Part shown: one piece after another, positions 23,830 to 31,699 of the stretch
How positions within the stretch are numbered: position 1 is the stretch's first letter
Layout of the letters: each line of letters opens with the position of its first letter
NCBI GenBank assembly: GCA_015057705.1
Contig: SVDU01000019.1
Location: 1-64,000, forward strand
Source: Paenibacillaceae bacterium
GTDB lineage: Bacteria; Bacillota; Clostridia; Lachnospirales; Lachnospiraceae
Reading direction: 5' to 3'
Length of the DNA stretch: 64,000 nt
Translations under genes and position numbers: made by a program
The notes under the pieces: generated by a model
Told to the model about the DNA's origin: nothing
Database searches by the model: none
Seen by the model: only the letters and a program-made list of their open reading frames with translations

Positions 23830-25413
23830 TTAAAATCCGGCATAGATCAATTTTGCCGGTAAATATCCGTCGCCGTATGCACCGAGGACGATTACAAGTA
23901 GAATCGCACCATAATACAGAGTCCATCGTACCGGAATCTTATATCCGGCTATTTTATCTCTTATGGAAATTCCATGTTCGTGAATGATACCAACTGTCAG
24001 TACAGCCAGAAAGCCTAAAAATACGGCTGCATAATCAGGCAAAGAAAGCCCAAGCTGCAACAGAGAGCCGTTGGACAGTACCTTTGTGTCAAAGCCTGTA
24101 AATATAGACTGGAACATGGATAAACCAGCTGTCATGGTTTCTGCCCGGAAAAACAACTCACCGATGAAGACGATGATTAAAAGCTTCACAGACTGGAAGA
24201 TGCGGTATAACACATTGTTCCGGTTGATCTTTAAGTGTTCAGCCGCTTTTATTACATAAGGTTCCGTTAAGTTCTCCAGTAAGATCAGGACAAAGTAATA
24301 GATACCGAAAAACAGATAATGCCAGCCTGTGCCATGCCAGAAACCATTGCAGATCCATACACCAAAAAGTGCCGGAGCGGAAGCAACTACCTGCCCCACA
24401 TGCTTACCTAATTTTGCCCTGGAATTTTTTCCGAATTTCTTTACCGGAGCGGTTAAAGATATGGGATAAAAGACATAGTCTTTCAGCCAGGTACCAAGTG
24501 TAATATGCCAACGCCTCCAGAATTCGGAAGGGCTTTTGGAAAAAAATGGCTGCCTGAAATTCTCCGTAATTGTAATACCAAAGATTTCCCCGGTTCCGAT
24601 GGTTATGTCAATGCAGCCGGAGAAATCTGCGTAAAGCTGAAATGTATAGAGGATGGCACCGAGTATTACCACAATGCCTCCGTATTGTTTATAAGATCCA
24701 AAGACTGTCTCCACAAGCAGATTCAAACGGTCTGCAATAATCAGTTTTTTAAACAGTCCCCATAGAATTCTCTGAAAGCCGTAGGTTACATTTTTGTATT
24801 CCAGAGGTTTTCCCTCAGTCAGCGCATTGGCTGTCTGGGAATAGCGGCATATGGGACCTTCCATTAATATGGGAAAGAAGGTCAGATAAAGAGCCAGTCT
24901 GCCCAGATGGTCGTCAGCCGGAATTTTTTCATAATATACGTCTGCCAGATAGGAAACAGCTTGTAAGGTATAGAACGATATTCCTATGGGTAGAGCAAAT
25001 TTCATGGCAGGCAGCAGGTTAGGATAAGAGACTGCTTTTAACAGATGATTGATATTATCACTGAAAAATCCGGAATATTTCAGGACTACCAGCATGCCAA
25101 GCTGAATTCCCAAACCCAGCCATAAGATTCTCCGCCGTTTGACGGCACAGGCTGCTTTCAGAGATTTTTTCTCTTCCGCAGATACTCCTGTTAAATCCAG
25201 ATTCTTTTTACAAGAAGAAAGCCACAGACCGATATGATGAACGGAAATAGTGGAGATCAGGAGGTAAATAATTAATTTTCCGCTGAGAGAAAGAAAAAAC
25301 AGCCAGCTGGCCGCCAGTAGAACTTTATACCGGTGGTGTCCCGGAGCCAGCTTGTAAAGAAGCATGACACCGGGAAGAAAGATGAACAGGTAAAGGATAG
25401 AAGTATAGGTCAT
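23830..25413 (-). CDS. MBOAT family O-acyltransferase (DltB-like)
   Basis: A 527-residue polytopic membrane protein. MBOAT signs are ALPIGISFYTLQAVSYLADVY, the EGPICRYSQ loop, FWRRWHITLGTWLKDYVFYP and NGFWHGTGWHYLFFG, which holds the invariant catalytic His. In dlt systems the MBOAT accepts an aminoacyl group from the carrier protein on the cytoplasmic side and passes it outward; alginate-type MBOATs transfer acetyl groups. The adjacent carrier protein (three bases upstream) supports use of a carrier-bound acyl group here. Confidence 0.88.
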   Translation of the reverse strand: MTYTSILYLFIFLPGVMLLYKLAPGHHRYKVLLAASWLFFLSLSGKLIIYLLISTISVHHIGLWLSSCKKNLDLTGVSAEEKKSLKAACAVKRRRILWLGLGIQLGMLVVLKYSGFFSDNINHLLKAVSYPNLLPAMKFALPIGISFYTLQAVSYLADVYYEKIPADDHLGRLALYLTFFPILMEGPICRYSQTANALTEGKPLEYKNVTYGFQRILWGLFKKLIIADRLNLLVETVFGSYKQYGGIVVILGAILYTFQLYADFSGCIDITIGTGEIFGITITENFRQPFFSKSPSEFWRRWHITLGTWLKDYVFYPISLTAPVKKFGKNSRAKLGKHVGQVVASAPALFGVWICNGFWHGTGWHYLFFGIYYFVLILLENLTEPYVIKAAEHLKINRNNVLYRIFQSVKLLIIVFIGELFFRAETMTAGLSMFQSIFTGFDTKVLSNGSLLQLGLSLPDYAAVFLGFLAVLTVGIIHEHGISIRDKIAGYKIPVRWTLYYGAILLVIVLGAYGDGYLPAKLIYAGF

Positions 25414-25416
25414 AGA

Positions 25417-25644
25417 TTAATCCTCTTTCAGTCGGTTAATCATGCTCCAAATCGCATTTGCTGAATTAAAGTTAACAGGTATCATGTCAGCCGGAGTAAT
25501 GGAAACGTCAAATGCATCCTCAAGCTCAGGAATCAGTGAGAGAATGGAAAAGGAATCCAAAAGAGCGTCGTCGATCAGTCTTGTCTCTGTCTCATAATCA
25601 ATCCCCGGGTTAATCTCGTTTAAAATCTCTAATAATTTGTTCAT
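25417..25644 (-). CDS. Acyl/aminoacyl carrier protein (DltC-like)
   Basis: A 75-residue carrier protein. Ser31 in DALLDSFSIL is the phosphopantetheine attachment site; the surrounding helix-2 pattern and the acidic surface (ELEDAFDVSITP) are typical. The start is ATG 25644 after AAAGGGGATAAAC; the longer track ORF reads back into the decarboxylase gene. It lies four bases after the PLP decarboxylase and three bases before the MBOAT gene, so it most likely carries the group loaded by the DltA-like ligase. Confidence 0.87.
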   Translation of the reverse strand: MNKLLEILNEINPGIDYETETRLIDDALLDSFSILSLIPELEDAFDVSITPADMIPVNFNSANAIWSMINRLKED

Positions 25645-25648
25645 ATGT

Positions 25649-26839
25649 TTATCCCCTTTCTGAATGAAAAAAATTAAACTGGTCGGTTGCAAGAGAAGCT
25701 CTTGCAATCCGGTATTGCTCATGTTCTGAATAAAGAAGTACCAAAGGAAGATCCCGGCTTAAGAACATGGACATTCCTTCTGTAGCGGAGTAGGCACCTG
25801 TTTTTCCAAAAACAAGGTGGTCACCCTGATTTAAGTCTTTAAACGGGTACTGCCTTACCAGCACATCACTGGAAGTGCAGAGAGAACCACAGACGGTCCA
25901 TTCCCTGACTTCGCCATCCTGGCTGCCGTAATGTTTGATAAAAGGTTTTTTCATAGCCAGCATCTGTCCATAATAGTTCAGTTGATGAATGCCTCCGTCA
26001 ACGATGCAGTAAGACTGGTCATTGTTGGTTTTTAAGTCGACTACGCTGGTTGCATAAACTCCGCAGGATGCGGCGATGAATCGCCCCATTTCCAGTGTGA
26101 CCTGACCTTGAAAGGACAGATGCTCAATGGCTTTTGACAGGGCAAGAAGCATGGTTTCTTCCTCATCTTTTTCCCCTTCAAAGTAGCACACCGGAAGGCC
26201 GGGACCGTATTCCAGTTTTTGTACCGTAAACTGATACTCATTCTGTAAATCTGCACAAAGCTGGTCCAGCATCATTAATTCACTTTCAAGCTTTGCGCCT
26301 GATTTTTTCTGGGTGCCTGAAAAATACTGAAGACCTAAGATCTCCACATACTCACAGGGTTTTCCCATGATAATCCGGCGGATGGATGACTCATCCATTC
26401 CAAACTGATTTCCGCTGGTGAGACGTAAAAGTACGCGGATTTTCCGTTTTTCTTTCAGAGCGCAGGAGGTAAGAATCTTCCAGTGTTCCATGGATTCCAC
26501 AGTAAAGATGATGTCTTTATATTTGGACATGGCATACTCCATATCCTCCTGTTTCTTATATACGCCTGACATTACAATCCGTTTTTCATCAATCCCGGCC
26601 CGTTCACAGATATGAAATTCACCGGGAGAGCAAACTTCAAAATAATCAATATGCATCTCCATGTCCTTTACTAAAAACGGATTTGCCTTCATGGCAAAGC
26701 AAATCTGGGTTTTAGGCGGGAGTGCTGATCGTATGTCCGCTATTCTGTCTGCAAGAATGTCTGTGTCAAAAAGATAAAATGGTGTTTTATAATTTTCAAG
26801 TGCAGTCTTGAGCTTTGATTCGTTTACTTCTGATTTCAT
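25649..26839 (-). CDS. Fold-III PLP-dependent amino acid decarboxylase (Orn/DAP/Lys family)
   Basis: A 396-residue enzyme with an alanine-racemase-like barrel plus C-terminal beta domain. Lys51 in CFAMKANPF is the Schiff-base lysine. The phosphate/anchor motif reads EMGR (250-253), the essential Cys-Asp pair is CGSLCTSSDVL (Cys321, Asp325), and Tyr350 is in GKTGAYSATEG. The active site is thus intact. Family members decarboxylate ornithine, lysine, arginine or diaminopimelate; BtrK acts on a glutamate bound to a carrier protein. Its ATG overlaps the stop of the adenylation gene (ATGA), directly before the carrier protein. It is not part of a canonical dlt operon. Confidence 0.87.
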   Translation of the reverse strand: MKSEVNESKLKTALENYKTPFYLFDTDILADRIADIRSALPPKTQICFAMKANPFLVKDMEMHIDYFEVCSPGEFHICERAGIDEKRIVMSGVYKKQEDMEYAMSKYKDIIFTVESMEHWKILTSCALKEKRKIRVLLRLTSGNQFGMDESSIRRIIMGKPCEYVEILGLQYFSGTQKKSGAKLESELMMLDQLCADLQNEYQFTVQKLEYGPGLPVCYFEGEKDEEETMLLALSKAIEHLSFQGQVTLEMGRFIAASCGVYATSVVDLKTNNDQSYCIVDGGIHQLNYYGQMLAMKKPFIKHYGSQDGEVREWTVCGSLCTSSDVLVRQYPFKDLNQGDHLVFGKTGAYSATEGMSMFLSRDLPLVLLYSEHEQYRIARASLATDQFNFFHSERG

Positions 26840-28341
26840 AAACACATCTCCAATAATTTTTTTCTGTCCATCTTACCGTTTGCAGTAACGGGGATGTGAA
26901 GTACGGGAATGCACAGGCTGGGAATCATATAGGAAGGAATTGTTTCCCGCATGCGTTTTAGCAAATCCTTTTTATCTAAATCCCCGCAGTAAAATGCAGC
27001 AAGGCGTTTTTTTTCGCTGTCAAATGCACAGCAGGCGCGGCTGATTTCCGGATAGCTGTTTAAAATCAGTTCAATCTCCTCCAGTTCAATCCGGTGTCCC
27101 ATGTGCTTAATCTGAAAATCCTTCCGTCCGGAGAAGCAAAGTTCGCCGTGACTATTATAAAAAGCAAGATCTCCAGTCCGGTAAATGGTCTCAGGATAGA
27201 GATCATTCAAAGGATTCTGAACGAATGCTTTTTTTGTCTGCTCCGGATTGTTATAATAACCCAGGGCAAGAGCGGTTCCTGCCACGCAGATTTCTCCAAT
27301 TTCCCCTTCAGTTGAAATAAGTTTATCATCCGATCCCAGGAGAAATACATGTTCATTGGGAAATGACGTTCCAATGGGTATTTTTTCTTCCGGTTCAAAC
27401 ACTCTTAAAACAGGATAATACGTACAGTTACAGGTAATTTCAGTAGGTCCGTAAAGATTTACGAATCTGGCATTTGGAAGGTTCTTTTGCCAGATAGCCA
27501 GGTGGCTAGCCGGCATGGCCTCACCGCTGAATAAAACCTTATTTACATGTTCTGGCACTTTATAAGTGAAGCCTTTTAACTGAGTCACCATACAAAGAGC
27601 TGAGACAGCCCAGATCAGTGTTGTAATCTGATACTCACACAGGCAATCCAAAAGCATGGTGGGAATGGAAAAATATTTTTTTGGTATCAGAACAATGGAA
27701 GCGCCGGTTTTAAATGCAGAATAGAGATCTTTTACCGATACATCAAAGTCCAGCGGCGCCTGATTGCCAAGGATATCATCCGTTGTAATCCCAAACAGAT
27801 CAGGGAAATATTCCATAAAATCAATCACAGACCTGTGGCTTACTAAAACTCCCTTGGGAACTCCGGTAGATCCGGAAGTAAAATTACAATACAATGGCTG
27901 AGTATCCAGTGATTTCTCTCTGACAGCTTTTAAGCGTTCCGGATCAGCTGGGGCAGAAATAAGCTTGTGGTAGTCTAAAATAGTGCCTTTAAATAAAATC
28001 TGTTTCAGTTTTTCGTCTTTCTCTGAAAGGGTGATAATGCAGTCTGGTTTTAGTACATCAAGAATCTGGCCAATACGTGCAACTGGCTGGTCCGGATTTA
28101 TGAAAGTATAAAAACAGCCGGCATAGACGATTCCCATAAATGAGGTCACCGCTTCCATGCACTTATCCATAAAGACCACAATAGGTCTGCCTGAAGTAGT
28201 ATGCTCGGATAAAAAACTGCCGATTCGTCTTGCCCGGTCGTATAGTTCTTCGTAGGTACAGCTGGTTTCCGGATCAATAACTGCCTTTTTTTGAGGAAAT
28301 TCTTTTGCAGAATGTTCCAGATATTCTAAAATATTATTCAT
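26836..28341 (-). CDS. Amino acid adenylation enzyme, DltA-like
   Basis: A 501-residue stand-alone AMP-forming ligase. Core motifs: A3 TSGSTGVPKG (155-164), A5 YGPTE (297-301), A7 YRTGDLAFY, A8 GRKDFQIKHMGHRIELEEIE, and the A10 lysine in NGKMDRKKL near the C-terminus. In DltA of B. cereus, as I recall, Cys269 in the FCGE motif governs D-Ala selectivity; the equivalent here is Ser272 (FSGEAMP). It should adenylate an amino acid and load it on the downstream carrier protein. It overlaps the kinase gene upstream and the decarboxylase gene downstream (both ATGA-type). Confidence 0.85.
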   Translation of the reverse strand: MNNILEYLEHSAKEFPQKKAVIDPETSCTYEELYDRARRIGSFLSEHTTSGRPIVVFMDKCMEAVTSFMGIVYAGCFYTFINPDQPVARIGQILDVLKPDCIITLSEKDEKLKQILFKGTILDYHKLISAPADPERLKAVREKSLDTQPLYCNFTSGSTGVPKGVLVSHRSVIDFMEYFPDLFGITTDDILGNQAPLDFDVSVKDLYSAFKTGASIVLIPKKYFSIPTMLLDCLCEYQITTLIWAVSALCMVTQLKGFTYKVPEHVNKVLFSGEAMPASHLAIWQKNLPNARFVNLYGPTEITCNCTYYPVLRVFEPEEKIPIGTSFPNEHVFLLGSDDKLISTEGEIGEICVAGTALALGYYNNPEQTKKAFVQNPLNDLYPETIYRTGDLAFYNSHGELCFSGRKDFQIKHMGHRIELEEIELILNSYPEISRACCAFDSEKKRLAAFYCGDLDKKDLLKRMRETIPSYMIPSLCIPVLHIPVTANGKMDRKKLLEMCL

Positions 28342-29675
28342 GATTGTGTTTCCTTTCCTGCCGGTTTTATGGGAAAAGTGGCGCAGGCTGTAAAAAGTGA
28401 TTCCGTAGTGAGGATTTCAAAATTCCCATCCATCTGCTCGGCAATTTTTCTGCATGTTTTCAATCCGATATTAGTGCTTTCCTGAAAGACCAGGTCAGTC
28501 CGGATTTCATTGGTAATGCTGATAATCAAATTGTCACCGTCTCTGGCACCTTTTACTACAACAGGAGTGCCGTGACCAGCATATTTTCTCACATTGGAAA
28601 ACAGGTTATCAAAGAGACGTTTTAGATACTGAATATCAATGAAAATGCTGCAGGGTTCATTCATAAATTCAGTCTGTACTTCAAAACCAAGGCTGTTTAA
28701 GTTAAATACATGTTCGCTTAACAGCTGTTGAAGCAGAATTCTTGCATCAAAGGTTTCCATATTCATAAGGATGGTATCCTTACCAAATACAAGGAAGTAC
28801 TGAAACAGTTTATCAGATAAATCTTTCAGCTGTATTGATTTTTCCTTACAGTTTTTAATGTATTTTTCCAGCTGCTCTTCAGAACGGTAGTCTTTGGAAT
28901 CTAAAATTTCAAGATATCCGATTAAAGAAGTTAAGGGTGTGCGGATATCGTGGGACATGGAGGTAATCAACTCGCTGTTTGCTTCCCACGCATCTTTTTC
29001 ACTTTTGTATCTTGTGATAATGGAATGACGCATATTATCTGCGTTTCTAGCCAAAAGTGAAATTTCATCATTTCCTTTATGAAATATCGGCTGTTCCAAA
29101 TTACCCTGTTCAATTAAAGATACTTCTTTTGACAGAAGAACAATCCGGTCAATGATCCGTCGGTTATAAAGAATAATAATAATAAAAAATACAATAAAGA
29201 ACATAATCCAGGAACAGTAAAGCACTACATCCAGCCATTTAATCTGGGAAGAATCGATGATGGAAACGGAGTAGGTGCCGTCTGAAAAGACAATATCACG
29301 TTCCTGCTGGTTGCAGCTTTCCACAATGGTTGTTGCTGTTTCATAGGAGGAATAAGAATCATTCCAGTAACCGGATTCATAAAGAATTTCATCTCCGTTA
29401 TATATGGTCAGATATACATATTTATGATTCTTGACCCATCGGGAGATAGCTCTTACATTTTTTACCGATATTTTATTTTTTCTTACGTAATTTTCAAAGG
29501 AATCCTGATAGGTGTTTAACCGACTCTGGACCGAGTCTTCATCCATGTGCTTCTTTGAAACCATGTAATCTCCCAGGTTATCCACAATCAGATACACGGT
29601 GAAGCTTAAAAATGCTCCAAGCAAGAGTACTAGTATCTGCTTATAGCGCAGTGAGGATAATGTTTTACCCTTCAT
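28338..29675 (-). CDS. Sensor histidine kinase
   Basis: A 445-residue kinase. Transmembrane helix 1 (about 13-33), an extracytoplasmic sensor of about 115 residues, helix 2 (about 148-170), HAMP, then the HisKA domain with His242 in SMSHDIRTPLTSLIGYLEIL. The HATPase domain has the N-box LFDNLFSNVRKYA and a G-box around STNIGLKTC. ATG 29675 is used, with no visible gap from the regulator gene, which it overlaps by 11 bp. It overlaps the DltA-like gene by four bases, so sensor and effector genes are one operon. Cell-envelope stress or cationic peptides are plausible signals. Confidence 0.9.
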   Translation of the reverse strand: MKGKTLSSLRYKQILVLLLGAFLSFTVYLIVDNLGDYMVSKKHMDEDSVQSRLNTYQDSFENYVRKNKISVKNVRAISRWVKNHKYVYLTIYNGDEILYESGYWNDSYSSYETATTIVESCNQQERDIVFSDGTYSVSIIDSSQIKWLDVVLYCSWIMFFIVFFIIIILYNRRIIDRIVLLSKEVSLIEQGNLEQPIFHKGNDEISLLARNADNMRHSIITRYKSEKDAWEANSELITSMSHDIRTPLTSLIGYLEILDSKDYRSEEQLEKYIKNCKEKSIQLKDLSDKLFQYFLVFGKDTILMNMETFDARILLQQLLSEHVFNLNSLGFEVQTEFMNEPCSIFIDIQYLKRLFDNLFSNVRKYAGHGTPVVVKGARDGDNLIISITNEIRTDLVFQESTNIGLKTCRKIAEQMDGNFEILTTESLFTACATFPIKPAGKETQS

Positions 29676-30378
29676 CAATCTGATATCCCTTTCCCCAGAC
29701 GGTGCGGATAATTAATGGATTATTAAAATCCAGTTCCAGTTTCTTTCTCAGCTTTAAAATATGAACCATAATGGTATTGGTGGAGGAAGGAAGAAACTTT
29801 TCATTCCATACCCCCTCATAGATGGCCTGAGCATCTTTTGCAGTTCCTTTGTTTTTGACCAGATACATCAAAACCAGATATTCCGTATCGGTAAGCTCTA
29901 TTTTCTGATTTTCCCGGTATACCCAGTGGTTTACCGTATCAATCACAATATCCTGAACATGGACTTCTGAAAGATTAACAGAAGATTCCGATTTCCCTTT
30001 GTAGACAACGTATCTTCTTAAGAGAGACTGAATTTTCATAAAAAGTTCTGCCTGGGAAAATGGTTTCACCAGATAATCATCGCCGCCGTTTTCGTAAGCA
30101 TCGTTTTTATCTGTCTCTTTTGATTTGGCAGTTAAAAATAATACCGGTGCGGAATGAAAGGTTCTGATTTGTGAACATGCTTCAATCCCGGACATACCTG
30201 GCATCATGATATCCAGTATAATCAGGTCGATATCAGAATTTTCTCTAACTGCTTTTACCGCATCGTTTCCGTTTGCGGCTTCTAAAACGAGATAGCCTTT
30301 GTTCTCCAGCTGTATACGGATTACTTCACGGATATCTGCGTCGTCATCTACCACCAATATCTGCTGTGTGGAACTCAT
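29665..30378 (-). CDS. OmpR/PhoB family response regulator
   Basis: A 237-residue regulator. The receiver domain has acidic DDD near residues 11-13, phosphoacceptor Asp56 in LIILDIMMPG, the Thr of FLTAKS and Lys in YLVKPFS. The C-terminal winged helix contains ELTDTEYLVLMYLVKNKG and TIMVHILKLRKKLE, ending RTVWGKGYQI. The start is ATG 30378 with AAGGAGG upstream; the track start at 30408 is inside the leader. First gene of the operon. The promoter region carries TTAAGAA direct repeats spaced 10 bp, the expected binding-site geometry, suggesting autoregulation. Confidence 0.92.
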   Translation of the reverse strand: MSSTQQILVVDDDADIREVIRIQLENKGYLVLEAANGNDAVKAVRENSDIDLIILDIMMPGMSGIEACSQIRTFHSAPVLFLTAKSKETDKNDAYENGGDDYLVKPFSQAELFMKIQSLLRRYVVYKGKSESSVNLSEVHVQDIVIDTVNHWVYRENQKIELTDTEYLVLMYLVKNKGTAKDAQAIYEGVWNEKFLPSSTNTIMVHILKLRKKLELDFNNPLIIRTVWGKGYQIDEG

Positions 30379-30412
30379 GGACAGATGCCTCCTTGATTGT
30401 TTAATCAAGTGA

Positions 30413-30440
30413 ATTATATCACTAATAGATGCAATAACAA
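30413..30440 (-). promoter_or_regulatory. Promoter of the two-component / dlt-like operon
   Basis: On the minus strand TTGTTA (30440-30435), 16 bp, TATAAT (30418-30413). A small hairpin, CTTGATT-AAAC-AATCAAG (30409-30392), follows and its last bases run into the AAGGAGG ribosome binding site of the regulator gene. Confidence 0.6.
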
Positions 30441-30455
30441 GGCAATATAGCCTGA

Positions 30456-30516
30456 TTTAAGAATTATTAAGAAATAGTGAGACATTATTTCCGTAATTGT
30501 TTTAAGAATTATTTAG
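30456..30516. promoter_or_regulatory. OmpR-type direct repeats upstream of the operon promoter
   Basis: TTTAAGAATTATTAAG at 30456-30471 and TTTAAGAATTATTTAG at 30501-30516 differ at one base and lie 45 bp apart. The first contains two exact TTAAGAA units with 10-bp period (30457, 30467). This is the typical layout of OmpR/PhoB-family binding sites just upstream of a -35 box. Confidence 0.55.
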
Positions 30517-30527
30517 ACATTTATAAT

Positions 30528-30567
30528 TAAAAAAACCGGATATGTCATTGGTTATGTGACATATCCG
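30528..30567 (-). terminator. Terminator after the AIM24 gene
   Basis: On the minus strand CGGATATGTCA, loop, TGACATATCCG followed by GTTTTTTT. It isolates the upstream AIM24 gene from the two-component operon. Confidence 0.85.
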
Positions 30568-30594
30568 CTTTGGGAGTACTGAATAACAGGATGA

Positions 30595-31350
30595 TTAACC
30601 CACTGGTGCCATGAGAATCTTTCCAGTTCCCCGGTAAACATTGACAAGACCTTCCCCTGAAACTGCGGAACCAATCAGGGATTTGGAGGAACGTTCTACC
30701 GTGAATTTTAAGGAATTAGACCAGGCGATTGCCATGTTTCCGTCAATTTTAATTTCATCGTCTTTTAATTCAAATTCAATTAGCTCTTCTCTGGGTACCG
30801 GGCTTTCTAAAACAGCAATTCCCTGTCCGGTCAGGCATAGGTTAAAGAACCCTTCCTTACCGGCAACTGCTGAGGTCAGTGTGGTTCTTGCAACTACATT
30901 CTGTTTGATGTCGGAATCACAGGCCAGGAATAATCCGTCTTCCAGCACCATGCTTCCCCATTCGGAGACCTCCTCCAGAAGAATGTGCTTGTAAGTTGGC
31001 TCCAGCATCAAAAGACCGCTGCCTTTAAATTCCGGCTTTGCAGAAGATTCTTTTGTAACCTTGGAAGCCAGTGCCTTACCCAGAAAATCGCCTACGCCCT
31101 TGATTCCGGAAGTCATGGCAACGGAGCCGGAAGTCCACTGCATGGCACCAGCCTGAACGGTGAAGGAATTGCCGTTAAGTTCAATTAAAACCTGCCTTTT
31201 TCGGACATTCATCTTGGAAGCATAATAGGAAGCGATGGCAGATCCGGATTCAACACTTAAGTCTTTCTGATGCTCAAATACCTTAACACAGCCACGTTCA
31301 TTAATCTTAAGCATGTTTCCATTGTCATAAAGATTTTTGTAGTTTATCAT
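30595..31350 (-). CDS. AIM24 family protein
   Basis: A 251-residue beta-rich protein of the AIM24/TRAP-like family (PF01987). Recognisable parts are VEAGAM-type FTVQAGAMQWTSG, GSGLLMLEPTYKHILLEE, VLEDGLFLACDSDI and GEGLVNVYRGTGKILMAP. Bacterial members are cytoplasmic and of unsettled function; the yeast namesake affects mitochondrial membrane architecture. No signal peptide. The start is ATG 31350 after AAAGGAG. It is bounded by its own terminator and by the candidate small RNA on the other side. Confidence 0.82.
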   Translation of the reverse strand: MINYKNLYDNGNMLKINERGCVKVFEHQKDLSVESGSAIASYYASKMNVRKRQVLIELNGNSFTVQAGAMQWTSGSVAMTSGIKGVGDFLGKALASKVTKESSAKPEFKGSGLLMLEPTYKHILLEEVSEWGSMVLEDGLFLACDSDIKQNVVARTTLTSAVAGKEGFFNLCLTGQGIAVLESPVPREELIEFELKDDEIKIDGNMAIAWSNSLKFTVERSSKSLIGSAVSGEGLVNVYRGTGKILMAPVG

Positions 31351-31418
31351 ATGTTTTCTCCTTTAATTATTTCTCCTTAGAATGTCGTCAGAATTGTCTT
31401 ATGTAATAAGAAAAAAAG

Positions 31419-31615
31419 TTGAAAGATTAGTAAAAAACAGTATTTTTCATCACGGGGAAAAGCTATCATACATAGGATAAAATATGAGAAGAAGTATTTC
31501 AGAACAATTAATATAGCAAAGTTATAAATATGCTGACGATGGCTTTAAAAAAGCCGGGAAATTATCTTAAGCATGCACATAGTACTGCCGGGCTGCTGAT
31601 GCAGCCCGGCATTTT
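31419..31615 (+). ncRNA. Candidate small RNA gene with own promoter and terminator
   Basis: A 349-bp gap without a convincing ORF holds TTGAAA-16-TATTTT (31419-31446) and, about 140 bp on, a strong terminator GCCGGGCTGC-TGAT-GCAGCCCGGC-ATTTT (31587-31615). The following MBL gene has a separate promoter beyond the terminator, so the stretch looks like an independent short transcript of roughly 160 nt. No known RNA family is recognised; the longest reading frame noted is ten codons (31484). Confidence 0.4.
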
Positions 31616-31629
31616 CTGATATGGGCAGG

Positions 31630-31657
31630 TTGCATCTGGAAAAATCTGTGGTATGAT
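31630..31657 (+). promoter_or_regulatory. Promoter of the MBL-fold hydrolase gene
   Basis: TTGCAT-16-TATGAT, located between the small-RNA terminator and the GGAGG of the hydrolase gene. Confidence 0.5.
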
Positions 31658-31699
31658 AAAATCTGAAAGTAAAAACATGGAACCGGAGGCGGATTTAAA

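Noticed and set aside
22847-28341. Calling the operon a standard dlt D-alanylation operon
   Set aside because: The inserted PLP decarboxylase with intact active site and the altered ligase motif do not fit; gene symbols dltA-D were therefore withheld.
31419-31615. Known riboswitch (c-di-GMP, ZTP, fluoride or guanidine) in the 31.4 kb gap
   Set aside because: I compared the conserved cores from memory and found none; a separate promoter for the next gene also argues against it.
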